Assembly (NCBI RefSeq): GCF_000685275.1
Contig: NZ_ARYK01000001.1
Span: 124,001-188,000, forward strand
Direction of reading: 5' to 3'
DNA length: 64,000 nucleotides
From: Hyphomonas johnsonii MHS-2
GTDB lineage: Bacteria; Pseudomonadota; Alphaproteobacteria; Caulobacterales; Hyphomonadaceae
Shown here: one piece after another, positions 24,290-33,514 of the stretch
Layout of the letters: each line of letters starts with the position of its first letter
Position numbering within the stretch: the first letter of the stretch is position 1
Position numbers and translations under genes: made by a program
Notes under the pieces: generated by a model
Database searches by the model: none
Told to the model about the DNA's origin: nothing
Seen by the model: only the letters and a program-made list of their open reading frames with translations

Positions 24290-25381
24290 TCAGGCGAGCT
24301 GGAACGTCAGGCTCAACGAGAACCCGTCGGCAGTCGCATCGCGCACGACCTTGCAGCCAAGCTGCGACGCGGCGGCATCGACCAGTCGGTGCCCCAGGCC
24401 CTCCACGGCGCTTTCGGGACGTTCGGCCGATGCGCTGCCGACGCCGTTGTCGCTGCAGGTCAGGGTCACCTTGCGGTCAGGGCTGCCTTCGAGGCGCAAC
24501 AGGATTTCGCCGGTCCTGCCATCCGGAAAGGCGTGCTTGATCGAATTGGCGACAAATTCGCTGACGATCATCCCGATGGCAGAGGCCGGGCCGGAGCCGA
24601 CATGGATCGGGTCAATCTCTGTACGGATCTTGATGTTTTCCGGAGTGGAATCCTGGAGCAGCGCCATGACGCGGGGAATGAAGCCCTCCAGCGGCACGGT
24701 CTCGACTTCGGCCGCCTGGTGCAGTTCCTGGTGCAACAGCGATATCGTGTCGACTCGCCGCGCCACCGCGTCGAATGCGTCCTTGTTGTTGGCGCCCGCC
24801 CGCGAGCTGTAGAGCCGCACCAGCGAACTGACCGACTGCAGTGAGTTCTTCACCCGATGGTCCATTTCGTGGAGCAGGATATTCTGGTCCCGCAGCGTCA
24901 TCCGAAGATCAAGTTCGCGCATTACCTGCTTGCCGAGGGTTCGCAGCGATTTCTTCTGGAACTCCGTCAATTCGCGGGGCTGGTCGTCGAGGACGCAGAG
25001 CGTACCGATGGGGTGGCCGTCACGCGATTTCAGCAGTGTCCCAGCGTAGAAGCGAAGACCCGGCTCGTCGAGGCAAAGCGGATTGTTGCCCGTCCGGGTG
25101 TCGGCAAGCGTGTCGGTGATCTCGACAAAATCGTCCTGCAGTATGACATGCGAGCAGATCGAGGTGTCGAGCGGTGTCTCTCTGACACCAAGTCCGACCT
25201 CGGCCTTGAACCATTGGCGGTCGGCATCAATCAGGTTGATGACCGAAATCTTCACGCCGCACAGTTCGGCCGCCAGTTCGACGATATCGTCAAAATCGGC
25301 TTCCCGATCCGTGTCGAGTATCTGGTATCGATACAAGGCAGCCAGACGTTCAGCCTGGTTGGCGGGCTTGGCTGCAAGCAT
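24290..25381 (-). CDS. GAF-domain sensor histidine kinase, HWE/HisKA_2 type
   Basis: The 363-aa soluble kinase has an N-terminal GAF domain (about residues 20-155) with the GAF-like LDTSICSHVILQDD and FYAGTLLKSRDGHPIGTLCVLDD. A HisKA_2-type dimerisation region follows with HEMDHRVKNSLQSV; the phosphorylated His is probably His175. The C-terminal ATPase domain has an N box around EFVANSIKHAFPDGRTGEI and a G box DNGVG...GLGHRLVD. No membrane segment is present, so it probably senses an intracellular ligand or light or redox via GAF. No response regulator is adjacent. It is upstream of copA on the same strand but separated by 142 bp with its own copper operator. Confidence 0.9.
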   Translation of the reverse strand: MLAAKPANQAERLAALYRYQILDTDREADFDDIVELAAELCGVKISVINLIDADRQWFKAEVGLGVRETPLDTSICSHVILQDDFVEITDTLADTRTGNNPLCLDEPGLRFYAGTLLKSRDGHPIGTLCVLDDQPRELTEFQKKSLRTLGKQVMRELDLRMTLRDQNILLHEMDHRVKNSLQSVSSLVRLYSSRAGANNKDAFDAVARRVDTISLLHQELHQAAEVETVPLEGFIPRVMALLQDSTPENIKIRTEIDPIHVGSGPASAIGMIVSEFVANSIKHAFPDGRTGEILLRLEGSPDRKVTLTCSDNGVGSASAERPESAVEGLGHRLVDAAASQLGCKVVRDATADGFSLSLTFQLA

Positions 25382-25529
25382 GTTTGAATTCCCCTGAAAT
25401 TCACGCTGACACGCTGGGTTGGGCCGGAAGCAATGCGTTCGTAGGCCAGGGCTGAAACCTGGTCAACGCGGATGCGCACCCTGCCAGCGGCGGCGCCGTG
25501 CGCCGTGGGGCCAGCCATGCCGGCGGGAC

Positions 25530-26648
25530 TCACTCTTCGGGAACTTCAACGCCTTCGGATTCAAGCGCGCGCACAATGTCGCTGGCCATCCAGGTTTCCT
25601 CGCCGGCGATATGGGGCTCGCGCTTGACTTCGAGACCAAACGGCAACTCGACCTTGCTGGACGGTCCGGCCGGCAGGATCTCATGGTCGGCGAACAAGGA
25701 GCGCGGCTGGGGCGTCGGCAGCATCGCGGCGAGCAGGAACCCGATCGCCACCAGCGCGCCTGCGAAGACATTGGACTTGAACACGGCAAGCGCATCGGCC
25801 TCTCGGCTGGATTTCAGGCGGGCCGCCTGCCACAGCCCGTGCGCAAGGAAGGCGAGCGCCGTCACCGCTCCGGCCCGCTGCGACCCGTTCACCCAGGCGG
25901 CCAGCGCGATCAGGGCTGCTGCGCCCATGTGGAAGCTGAAACTGATCAGCACTGCCCGCTTGCCGAACAGGCGTGCCGTGGAGCGCACCCCGATCAGTGC
26001 ATCATCTTCCCGGTCCTGCAGGGCATAGATCGTGTCATAGGCCAGGGTCCACAGGATCAGCGCGGCATAGAGGATGATCACCGGTCCGGACAGGCTGCCC
26101 GCTGTCGCGGCACCGACCAGGATGCCCCAGTTGAAGGTCAGGCCCAGCCAGGCCTGCGGCCACCATGTGATCCGTTTCATGAAGGGGTAGGCGGCAACAA
26201 GCGGCAGTGCGCACAGCGCGGAGATCTTCGCGTCGGCCGGCAGGCAGAGCCAGACCAGGCCGCCCACGAACAATTGCGCGCCCATGAAAATGTAGGCTTC
26301 GCTCAGCGTGACAGCGCCAGAGGGCAGGGGCCGCAGGGCGGTGCGTGACACTTGCGCGTCAAAGTCCCGGTCGCTGATGTCGTTCCAGGTGCAGCCTGCC
26401 CCGCGCATTGCGATCGCGCCGATCAGGAACAGCGGCGCCCACAGGAAATCGACGAGATAGAGGCCGGTCCGCATCCGCACGAAGAGGAGGCCGATCAGGC
26501 AGGGCAGGAAAAGCAGCCAGATGCCGACCGGCCGATCGAGTCGCGCCAGCAGGGCATAGGGCTGCATCCAGTCCGGCAGCAGTGCCAGCAGTCCGGGCAG
26601 CGCACTGTCAGCGGGCAAGGCCCGTGGGGAGGTCTCGGTTTCGGTCAT
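25530..26648 (-). CDS. ubiA: 4-hydroxybenzoate polyprenyltransferase with C-terminal extension
   Basis: UbiA attaches the polyprenyl chain to 4-hydroxybenzoate in ubiquinone synthesis at the inner membrane. The two Asp-rich motifs are clear: NDISDRDFDAQVSRTALRPL and YDTIYALQDREDD. Multiple hydrophobic helices span residues ~40-310. The protein is 372 aa, about 60-70 longer than the usual ~300. The extra part is a soluble, acidic C-terminal tail (from about residue 312, ending VEVPEE) with no family match I recognise. It is followed 67 bp away by the aldo/keto reductase gene, itself upstream on this strand. Confidence 0.93.
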   Translation of the reverse strand: MTETETSPRALPADSALPGLLALLPDWMQPYALLARLDRPVGIWLLFLPCLIGLLFVRMRTGLYLVDFLWAPLFLIGAIAMRGAGCTWNDISDRDFDAQVSRTALRPLPSGAVTLSEAYIFMGAQLFVGGLVWLCLPADAKISALCALPLVAAYPFMKRITWWPQAWLGLTFNWGILVGAATAGSLSGPVIILYAALILWTLAYDTIYALQDREDDALIGVRSTARLFGKRAVLISFSFHMGAAALIALAAWVNGSQRAGAVTALAFLAHGLWQAARLKSSREADALAVFKSNVFAGALVAIGFLLAAMLPTPQPRSLFADHEILPAGPSSKVELPFGLEVKREPHIAGEETWMASDIVRALESEGVEVPEE

Positions 26649-26668
26649 CGCGCGGCTTATACAGGGAA

Positions 26669-26690
26669 TTGCGGCGCTTCACAGCCGCAA
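26669..26690 (-). terminator. Possible terminator of the aldo/keto reductase gene
   Basis: On the minus strand TTGCGGC - 8 nt - GCCGCAA forms a 7-bp stem followed by TTCCC. It lies 25 bp beyond the aldo/keto reductase stop. The T-tract is very short, so termination would be weak. Confidence 0.35.
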
Positions 26691-26715
26691 GCAACCAGTG
26701 CGCGACCATCGGTCT

Positions 26716-27723
26716 TCAACTCAGTTCAAACGCGAACTGCTCGGTGTCCACGCTTGCCTGCGCGGCGGGCGAATAACGTGGACCCTTGACGGCCTCCGGC
26801 TGGAACAAGGTGTCGAGCGCCGCCATCACGTCGCTGGACAGCGAGAGGTCTGCCGCCAGGAAATTGTCCTTCAGGTGCTGGCGGCTGGTTGTGCCGGGAA
26901 TGGGAACACAGGCCGCGTCCTTGGCCAGTGTCCAGGCGATCGCCAGCTGGGACATGGTGCAGCCGAGGTCGCCGGCAATCGCCTGTGCCTGTTTCAGCAG
27001 CGCCTGGTTCTGGGTCCAGTAGGGCTCGGTCCAGCGCGGGAAGATGCGCCGCATGTCGGCTTCATGATAGTCGGCCGGGGCGGGTGGATTGTCGGCGAGA
27101 TAGCCACGCCCGACCGGGGAAAAGGGCACGAAGGTCACGCCCAGCTCCCGGCACGCATCCAGCACGGCAATTTCAGGATTTCGCGTCAGGAGCGAATATT
27201 CCGACTGCATGGCCGAAACCGGATGGACCGCATGGGCCCGGCGCAGCAGGCCTTCGCCCATTTCGGACAGGCCCACCATGCGAATCTTGCCCTCCTTGAC
27301 GAGGTCTGCCATCGCGCCCATCGAGTCCTCGATCGGCACTTTCGGGTCCGGCCGGTGCATGTAGTACAGGTCGATCGTCTCGCGCTGCAGCCGTTTCAGG
27401 CTGGCCTCGCAGGCGGTCTTGATGCTGTCCGGCCGCGCGTCGATCATCCGCTTCTTGCCGTCGAACAACAGCACGCACTTGCTGGCCTGCAGGAATTCAC
27501 CCTGCCGGGCCTTCAGCGTCTTGCCGATCAGGGTCTCGTTCCTGCCGAAGCCATAGATCGTCGCCGTGTCGAGAAAATTGTAGCCGAGGTCGAGCGCCTC
27601 ATGCAGCAGCGCGGCGGCATCGGCCTCGTCCGTCGGCGGCCCATAGCCGTGATGCAGGTTCATGCAGCCAAGGCCCACCGGATAAACCGTGTCTGATCCC
27701 AATTTGCGCGGTGCTGGACTCAT
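26716..27723 (-). CDS. Aldo/keto reductase
   Basis: The 335-aa NADPH-dependent oxidoreductase has the family catalytic tetrad pattern: FLDTATIYG with Asp and Tyr near residue 60, then Lys in LQASKCVLL and His in YYMHRPDP. Other family markers are VGLSEMGE, QSEYSLLTRNPE and PIPGTT in the C-terminal cofactor region. It would reduce aldehydes or ketones; the physiological substrate is unknown. ATG 27723 has GGAAAG seven bases upstream, preferred over a start 29 codons earlier. Confidence 0.93.
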   Translation of the reverse strand: MSPAPRKLGSDTVYPVGLGCMNLHHGYGPPTDEADAAALLHEALDLGYNFLDTATIYGFGRNETLIGKTLKARQGEFLQASKCVLLFDGKKRMIDARPDSIKTACEASLKRLQRETIDLYYMHRPDPKVPIEDSMGAMADLVKEGKIRMVGLSEMGEGLLRRAHAVHPVSAMQSEYSLLTRNPEIAVLDACRELGVTFVPFSPVGRGYLADNPPAPADYHEADMRRIFPRWTEPYWTQNQALLKQAQAIAGDLGCTMSQLAIAWTLAKDAACVPIPGTTSRQHLKDNFLAADLSLSSDVMAALDTLFQPEAVKGPRYSPAAQASVDTEQFAFELS

Positions 27724-27899
27724 GTTTCTGCTTTCCGGTGACCGGGTTCCTCCGCACAGACTAGGCTTTGGGACGCAAAGCAGGCAAGGCCTGCAGGAAT
27801 CATGCGCCAAACACGCGCCATCGTTCTATCGCCTTTGGTCACGACATTCGGTTCAAACAGTGATAACCATTGGGAACAGACCAATTCGGGGGCGCCAGG

Positions 27900-30038
27900 T
27901 TGCAGAATCTGATTCAGGAATTGCGGCGTCGGAACGTGTTCCGCGTCGCCTCGCTCTATGCCGTTGGCGGCTGGCTGCTGATGCAGCTGGCCGTGGTGCT
28001 GGAAACGACGCTGAATCTGCCCGGCTGGTTCGATACGCTGATCACCGTTCTCGTCCTGATCGGCTTCCCAATTATCGTTTTCGGCGCCTGGGCATTCGAA
28101 ATGACGCCCGGGGGCCTGAAACCCACGGCGAAGATTGATCCGTCCAAAAGCGTCAGCGCCCGCACCGGCAAGCGACTCGACATGGTCCTTGCTGCCGCAA
28201 CGGCCCTCCTTGTGGTGGTCATCATCGGCGACCGCGTCATGCCATCGGGCGACGCAGCCGCAAGTCACAAGTCGGCTGCCTCGGAAGACTTCTCCATCGC
28301 CGTGCTGCCGTTTGCAGACATGAGCCCGGATGGCGACCAGGAATATTTTGCCGACGGCATTTCCGAGGAATTGCTCAATGTCATGGCCCAGGTGCCCGGC
28401 CTCGCCGTGGCGGGGCGTACCTCCTCGTTCGCCTTCAAGGGCCAGAACACGGACCTGCGCGAGATCGCCCAGATTCTCGATGTGGCCCACGTGCTCGAAG
28501 GCTCGGTGCGCAAGTCCGGCAACAAGGTCCGCGTCACGGCCCAGCTCATCCGCGCCGACAATGGCTTCCATATGTGGTCTGACACCTATGATGGCGACCT
28601 GACAGACATCTTCGCGGTGCAGGACGAGATCGCCAACGCCATCCTCGCGGAACTGAAGCCCCAGCTGATGGGCACGGTCACGCCCATCGCCGCCCCGCGC
28701 ACGGACATTACCACCTACGACCTTTACCTGCTCGCCCAGCAGAAAGCCGCGCTCAACACGATGACCGGCTATGAGGCCGCTGCCGAATCTCTCGACAAGG
28801 CCCTCGCCATAGACCCTGATTTCGTTCCCGCCCTCGCCTGGCGCGGCTATTACGAGCTGATGATGTCTGATGCAGAGGGTGCCGCCGGTGACATTCCCGC
28901 CGAAGAAGCCTTCGCGCGCGCTGGTGTCTGGACCGACCGTGCTCTCAAGCTGGACCCCGATTCCGCCGATGCCCTCTTCGCCCGCGCGGGGCTTTTTTCG
29001 ATGGCGTTTGATGCCGAGACCCGCGACAAGGCGGGGGCACTCTATGAACGTGCCCTTGCGATCAAACCCAATTTTGCGCTTGCGAGGAATGACTATGGCT
29101 ACTGGCTGAACGACCAGAAACGCTTTGGCGAGGCGATTGCGCAATTTGAAGTGGCGCTGGCACACGACCCGGCCCAGAGCGACGTGAACACGAATTTATT
29201 GGCCTATTATGGCCGCATAGGCGACTACGATAAGGCGCGCGCTCAGGCCGACAGATGGCTCGCCATCTCACCGGAGAATCCGGGGGCTTACGTAATTCAG
29301 GCGGTTCTGCAGGAAATATCCGGCAATCTGGCCGAAGGGCTGAAGATTCGGCGCAAGGTGCTGGCCATGGCGCCGCACGATCCGAGAGCGTCACGCGACC
29401 TTCATTTTGCCGAACTGGGACTGGGGGAGTTCCAGTCGGTCCTGAAGGCTGACGAACCTTATATGCGCTATCGGGCGATGGTCCTGATGGGCCGCAAGGA
29501 TGATGCGCGGGCGCTGGTCAGGCAGGAACTGGACGCGCGACCGGACTTTCCGCAACAGCAGGCCGATTATCTCGAAATCCATAACAACACCCACGACTGG
29601 GCAGAGGTCGTTCGCTACTATGATGCAACCTGGGGCAGCCTCGAGTCTTTCCAGAAGACCTTTGTCAGGCCGCCCTACCTGGTAGTCCTGCCCGCCCTGA
29701 TCGACGCCGGGCACCAGGACGCGCCCGCCATGCTTGCGGCCGCAAGACGGGCCATTGATGCGGATCGCGCGTCTGGCTTCCAGAACGCCAGTTTTGATGT
29801 GAATGAGGCCGGGGTGTATTTGCTCGAGGGCGATACGGGCAAGGCGATGGACCTGTTGGAACTGGCCTATGCGAAAGGGATGCGCGACATTTCCCTGTTC
29901 ATCTATCCCATCCTGAATGACACACCCACGCCCCGTCTTGAAGCCCTTCAGGCCAAGGTCGCCGCTGACATCAACGCTGAACGCGCCAAGCTGGGCTGGA
30001 CCGCCATTGAGATGCCGGAGGCCTTTCACAAGTCGTGA
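27900..30038 (+). CDS. Membrane-anchored TolB-like/TPR protein
   Basis: The ~712-aa protein begins with a helical segment LQNLIQELRRRNVFRVASLYAVGGWLLMQ and two hydrophobic helices (about 18-38 and 45-65), with another near 95-113. A FlgO/TolB N-terminal-like domain follows (about 130-250; SIAVLPFADMS...EYFADGISEELLNVM...VLEGSVRKSGNKVRVTAQLI). The rest consists of TPR-like repeats (about 290-600; e.g. YERALAIKPNFALARNDYGYWLNDQKRFGEAIAQFEVAL). Such proteins are often fused to adenylate cyclase or winged-helix domains, but no such domain is seen here. The start is probably TTG 27900 (family proteins begin ~8 residues before RRRNVFRVA); TTG 27870 is the alternative. It likely acts as a signalling or scaffolding membrane protein. 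Confidence 0.85.
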   Translation: MQNLIQELRRRNVFRVASLYAVGGWLLMQLAVVLETTLNLPGWFDTLITVLVLIGFPIIVFGAWAFEMTPGGLKPTAKIDPSKSVSARTGKRLDMVLAAATALLVVVIIGDRVMPSGDAAASHKSAASEDFSIAVLPFADMSPDGDQEYFADGISEELLNVMAQVPGLAVAGRTSSFAFKGQNTDLREIAQILDVAHVLEGSVRKSGNKVRVTAQLIRADNGFHMWSDTYDGDLTDIFAVQDEIANAILAELKPQLMGTVTPIAAPRTDITTYDLYLLAQQKAALNTMTGYEAAAESLDKALAIDPDFVPALAWRGYYELMMSDAEGAAGDIPAEEAFARAGVWTDRALKLDPDSADALFARAGLFSMAFDAETRDKAGALYERALAIKPNFALARNDYGYWLNDQKRFGEAIAQFEVALAHDPAQSDVNTNLLAYYGRIGDYDKARAQADRWLAISPENPGAYVIQAVLQEISGNLAEGLKIRRKVLAMAPHDPRASRDLHFAELGLGEFQSVLKADEPYMRYRAMVLMGRKDDARALVRQELDARPDFPQQQADYLEIHNNTHDWAEVVRYYDATWGSLESFQKTFVRPPYLVVLPALIDAGHQDAPAMLAAARRAIDADRASGFQNASFDVNEAGVYLLEGDTGKAMDLLELAYAKGMRDISLFIYPILNDTPTPRLEALQAKVAADINAERAKLGWTAIEMPEAFHKS

Positions 30039-30175
30039 CGGCCCCCTGACATGCCGCAATCAGGCCTGTCCGGACACGATTTCGGGCTGGCCAGCGCCCA
30101 AAATGCAGGACAATTTCGCCCTGTTCGCATAGGATTCGATACCGGACATCCCGATCAATCCGAGGCAAGGGACAG

Positions 30176-30820
30176 ATGACGGTGCGCGAACCAAAGAAAT
30201 CCGAAATGCTCGAGATCAGGGTCTCGCACGAAACCAAGGAGGCCCTGCATGCCAGGGCCCGTTCGGAAGGCCGGACAGTCAGCGATATCGTCAGGAGCCA
30301 GATTTCAGATTACATCGGTGCAGGCGACGCAGGGGCGCGTGCTGGCGGCCACATCGGCGGGCTGGCTGGCCGGGTGAAAGCGGGTGTTGCGACGCTGGCG
30401 CGGTTGCCGCGTGTCCTGGCCGCCGCTGCGGCGGCGCTGGTCGTGATGGTGCTCTTCAGCCAGTCGGCCAGTCTAGCGCAGGACGTCTCGCTCGAACTCG
30501 ACGGCACGATCGTCAGTGGTGACCGGAATGTTCATTCCTTCGGAACCGAGATTGTCCTGGCCCCCGACACGCCGGTCTCGTTTCCGGTTCAATCGGACAC
30601 GGACCCCTACACGGTCACCGTCACTCTTCATTCGCCCACCAAAGGGACCGGCCCGGTCCAGATCGGGTTCACGATCTCGCACGGCAATGCGGAGACGGAG
30701 GCAACAGCCGCCAGCCCCAGCGTGTTGATCGACTTCGACGAGAAGGCCCGCATCGAATTCCGCGGTGCCGACGGGGCGTTCTACGGCATCACGGCGCGCG
30801 CCCGGCCCGTCAGCAAATAG
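30176..30820 (+). CDS. Ribbon-helix-helix protein with transmembrane segment and extracytoplasmic domain
   Basis: The 214-aa protein starts with an RHH/CopG-like module (about residues 8-44; KKSEMLEIRVSHETKEALHA...GRTVSDIVRSQISDYI). A Gly/Ala-rich linker, one hydrophobic helix (about 80-98) and a ~110-residue beta-rich C-terminal domain rich in Thr, Val and Pro follow. The order predicts a cytoplasmic DNA-binding part and a periplasmic part, i.e. a one-component membrane regulator, though RHH domains are normally soluble. The start may be ATG 30177 or GTG 30180; I used ATG 30177 region reading MTVREPKK. It follows the TolB/TPR gene by 137 bp. The C-terminal domain is not recognised. Confidence 0.75.
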   Translation: MTVREPKKSEMLEIRVSHETKEALHARARSEGRTVSDIVRSQISDYIGAGDAGARAGGHIGGLAGRVKAGVATLARLPRVLAAAAAALVVMVLFSQSASLAQDVSLELDGTIVSGDRNVHSFGTEIVLAPDTPVSFPVQSDTDPYTVTVTLHSPTKGTGPVQIGFTISHGNAETEATAASPSVLIDFDEKARIEFRGADGAFYGITARARPVSK

Positions 30821-30823
30821 GCT

Positions 30824-32197
30824 TCACGCAATCGACACGGTCTTGCGGTTGACGAAGGCCCTGATGCCGTCAGCCGCGAGTTCGCGGCCGAAGCCCGACT
30901 GCTTGATTCCGCCGAAGGGCAGGCGGGGATCAGACGACACCATACTGTTGACGAAGGTCGATCCGGCTTCGAGGCTGTCGATCGCCAAAGTCATTTCGGA
31001 TTCCACATCGGTGAAGATCGTCGAACCGAGGCCGTAGACGCTGTCATTGGCCTTCTCGATCGCCTCAGGCAGGTTCGTCACTTTCCAGAGGCCTGCGACG
31101 GGACCGAACATTTCCTCGTCGGCGCCCGGTGTGCCGGCAGGCGCGTCAGCCAGGACCTGCGGTGCAAACCACCAGCCTTTTTCCGGCAGGTCCGCCAAGC
31201 GGCCGAGCCGTTTCGCGCCGCCCTTCAACGTGGCGTCCACCTGGGCCTGCAATTCGTCGCGAATGGCGCGGGTCGCCAGCGGCCCGATATCCGTCGTGTC
31301 GAGCAGGGGATCGCCGACCCGCAGGGCCGCCACCTGGTCAACGAATTGTTGCGTGAACGCATCGTACACATCGGCGTGGACGAAGAACCGCTTGGCGGCG
31401 ATGCAGGACTGGCCATTGTTCTTGGTGCGGGCCGCGACGGCCGTCTTGACGGCCTTGTCCATGTCGGCAGACGGCATCACGATAAAGGCGTCGGAGCCGC
31501 CGAGTTCCAGCAGGGACGGCTTGATCTCGTCACCCGCGATGCTCGCCACGCTCTTGCCGGCGGGGCCGGACCCGGTCAGCGTCACGGCCTTCACGCGGCT
31601 GTCACGGATCACGCCCTCGACAGCGCCCGAACCGATCAGAAGTGTCTGGAAACAGCCGTCCGGAAAGCCTGCCTGGCGGAAAACCGCCTCGATGTTCATG
31701 GCCGAGCCCCAGACGTTGGAGGCATGTTTCAGCAGGCCGACATTGCCGGCCATCAGGCTCGGCGCAGCAAAGCGGAAGACCTGCCAGAACGGATAGTTCC
31801 ACGGCATCACCGCCAGCACCGGCCCGAGTGGCAAGTGCCGGACATAGGACTGGCTGGCCTCGGTCGGGATTACCTGGTCGGCGAGGTATTGCGGGGCATG
31901 ATCGGCATAGTGCCGGCAGACGAGGGCGCATTTCTCGACCTCCGCAACCGCCTGCGCCAGCGGCTTGCCCATTTCGAGCGTCATCGTTCGGGCATATTCG
32001 GACTTGTGTTGATCCAGCACGTCGGCTGCGGCGTGCATCAGCCGGGACCGTTCGGTCATGCTTGTATGGCGCCATGAATCGAACCGCGCATCGGCCTTTT
32101 CAATGGCGGCATCCGTGGCGGCTGGGCTGAGCGGCGAGAATGACGAGAGCACCTCGCCGGTCGCAGGGTTTATCGAGGTGACAGCTTGCGCGCTCAT
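30824..32197 (-). CDS. NAD(P)-dependent aldehyde dehydrogenase, succinate-semialdehyde dehydrogenase-like
   Basis: The 457-aa ALDH has the catalytic Cys in NNGQSCIAAKRF and the general base Glu in LELGGSD. Other family markers are PLGPVLAVMPWNYPFWQVFR (Asn for thioacyl stabilisation), GSGPAGKSVA and a C-terminal FGGIKQSGFGREL. The SCIAAKR pattern is that of SSADH-like members, so succinate semialdehyde is a likely substrate. ATG 32197 after GGACG is preferred over an upstream in-frame GTG. It is divergent from rsmE with 51 bp between them. Confidence 0.93.
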   Translation of the reverse strand: MSAQAVTSINPATGEVLSSFSPLSPAATDAAIEKADARFDSWRHTSMTERSRLMHAAADVLDQHKSEYARTMTLEMGKPLAQAVAEVEKCALVCRHYADHAPQYLADQVIPTEASQSYVRHLPLGPVLAVMPWNYPFWQVFRFAAPSLMAGNVGLLKHASNVWGSAMNIEAVFRQAGFPDGCFQTLLIGSGAVEGVIRDSRVKAVTLTGSGPAGKSVASIAGDEIKPSLLELGGSDAFIVMPSADMDKAVKTAVAARTKNNGQSCIAAKRFFVHADVYDAFTQQFVDQVAALRVGDPLLDTTDIGPLATRAIRDELQAQVDATLKGGAKRLGRLADLPEKGWWFAPQVLADAPAGTPGADEEMFGPVAGLWKVTNLPEAIEKANDSVYGLGSTIFTDVESEMTLAIDSLEAGSTFVNSMVSSDPRLPFGGIKQSGFGRELAADGIRAFVNRKTVSIA

Positions 32198-32248
32198 GAG
32201 TTCGTCCTTCCGCTTAACGTGAACCATATATAGGCATATAGAGCCCCG

Positions 32249-33019
32249 ATGAGTTCCCTGCCTCGCTTATTCGTGACCGTCGGCCTGGTGCCGGATAGTG
32301 CCTTCTCGCTTGACGAGGAGCAGGCCCGGTACCTGACACGCGTCATGCGCCTCAACATTGGCGATGCAGCCCGCGTATTCAACGGTCGTGACGGGGAATG
32401 GCGGGCGGAAATCACCGATATCGCGGGCCGCCGTGTCGAAATGACGCCGGTGGAGAAATTGCGGGAACAGGCCGGGCAGGGCGCTTTGCCGCTGACGCTG
32501 CTGTTCGCCCCGGTCAAGAAATCGGAGACGGATTTCATTGTCGAGAAGGCAACCGAGCTTGGCGCGGCCATCATCCAGCCGGTCATCACCGAGCGCACCC
32601 AGACCCGCACGGTGCGCCTCGACCGGTTCCAGAAGATCGCCCTTGAAGCCGCTGAACAGACCGAACGCCTCGACCTGCCGGAGGTTGTCGACGCGCTCAG
32701 CCTCGATGCTGCGCTGGCGGCCCTGCCGGACGGTACGGCGCTCATTTTCTGCGATGAAGCCGGCGACGAGACAGATGCGCCCTGGGGCGGTCAGGCAGGG
32801 CGGGCCGGGCCGATGGCAGGGGTGCTGGAGGGGGTGAAGGGGCGTGCTGCGGCCATCCTGATCGGCCCCGAAGGTGGGTTCAGTCCCGCCGAGCGAACCT
32901 TCCTGCGCGGCAGGCCCGAAACCTACCCGGTCAGCCTGGGCCCGCGCATCCTGCGTGCCGAGACAGCTGCCGTGTCAGCCATGACTCTCTGGCAGGCGAT
33001 CTGCGGGGACTGGGGCTGA
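32249..33019 (+). CDS. rsmE: 16S rRNA (uracil(1498)-N(3))-methyltransferase
   Basis: RsmE is a SPOUT-class methyltransferase that modifies U1498 of 16S rRNA. The N-terminal PUA-like part reads HYLT-equivalent RYLTRVMRLNIGDAARVFNGRDGEW. The SPOUT knot is at the C-terminus: IGPEGGFSPAE and SLGPRILRAETAAVSAM. The product is 256 aa, normal in length. A shadow of this gene in another frame was ignored. The order rsmE...gshA downstream is common in Alphaproteobacteria, although here two minus-strand genes intervene. Confidence 0.95.
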   Translation: MSSLPRLFVTVGLVPDSAFSLDEEQARYLTRVMRLNIGDAARVFNGRDGEWRAEITDIAGRRVEMTPVEKLREQAGQGALPLTLLFAPVKKSETDFIVEKATELGAAIIQPVITERTQTRTVRLDRFQKIALEAAEQTERLDLPEVVDALSLDAALAALPDGTALIFCDEAGDETDAPWGGQAGRAGPMAGVLEGVKGRAAAILIGPEGGFSPAERTFLRGRPETYPVSLGPRILRAETAAVSAMTLWQAICGDWG

Positions 33020-33061
33020 CCCGGTGCGGACGCCCCAGGGGCATTTGGCGGGTGGGGCAGG

Positions 33062-33508
33062 CTAGCCCCTCACATACTTGATGAAGGGCGTCTGCACGCC
33101 GATCCGGTCATACAGCCGGCGTGCCGTTTCGTTGAATTCCTGCGTGGTCCAGTAGACCGAGGCCGCCCCGTGCGCGTCGGCGGCGGCGTAAACCGCCTCG
33201 ATCAGCGCCCGGCCAATGCCGGTGCCGCGCACATCCGGATCGGCGTAAAGGTCCTGCAGGTAGCAGGTATCCCCTATCTCCCAATTCGTCCGGTGGAACA
33301 GGTAATGCGCGATGCCGACGGCCCGCCCGTCCAGGGTCGCGATCAGGCCGCGATACTCATTCGGCGCACCAGACAGCATCCGTGCAAAGCTTGAGGCATA
33401 GACGGCTTCCGGCCGTTCGGCCTCGTAGAACTCGAGATAGGCGGTCCAGAGCCTGCGCCATTCGGATTCGTCCGATGCGGCCAGAGGACGGATCACCAGG
33501 CCGGGCAT
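33062..33508 (-). CDS. GNAT family N-acetyltransferase
   Basis: This 148-aa protein has the acetyl-CoA binding motif DLYADPDVRGTGIGRALI (RxxGxG/A) in the middle and a C-terminal YWTTQEFNETARRLYDRIG segment with the conserved Asn and Tyr. These features recall the small GNAT group acting on amines or aminoglycoside-like molecules. Substrate unknown. It lies 6 bp after the DUF6891 gene on the same strand and is probably co-transcribed with it. Confidence 0.88.
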   Translation of the reverse strand: MPGLVIRPLAASDESEWRRLWTAYLEFYEAERPEAVYASSFARMLSGAPNEYRGLIATLDGRAVGIAHYLFHRTNWEIGDTCYLQDLYADPDVRGTGIGRALIEAVYAAADAHGAASVYWTTQEFNETARRLYDRIGVQTPFIKYVRG

Positions 33509-33514
33509 GGCCAG

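Noticed and set aside
27723-27899. Extension of the aldo/keto reductase to an upstream ATG with a Cys-rich leader
   Set aside because: The extra 29 residues do not match the family and ATG 27723 has a better ribosome site.
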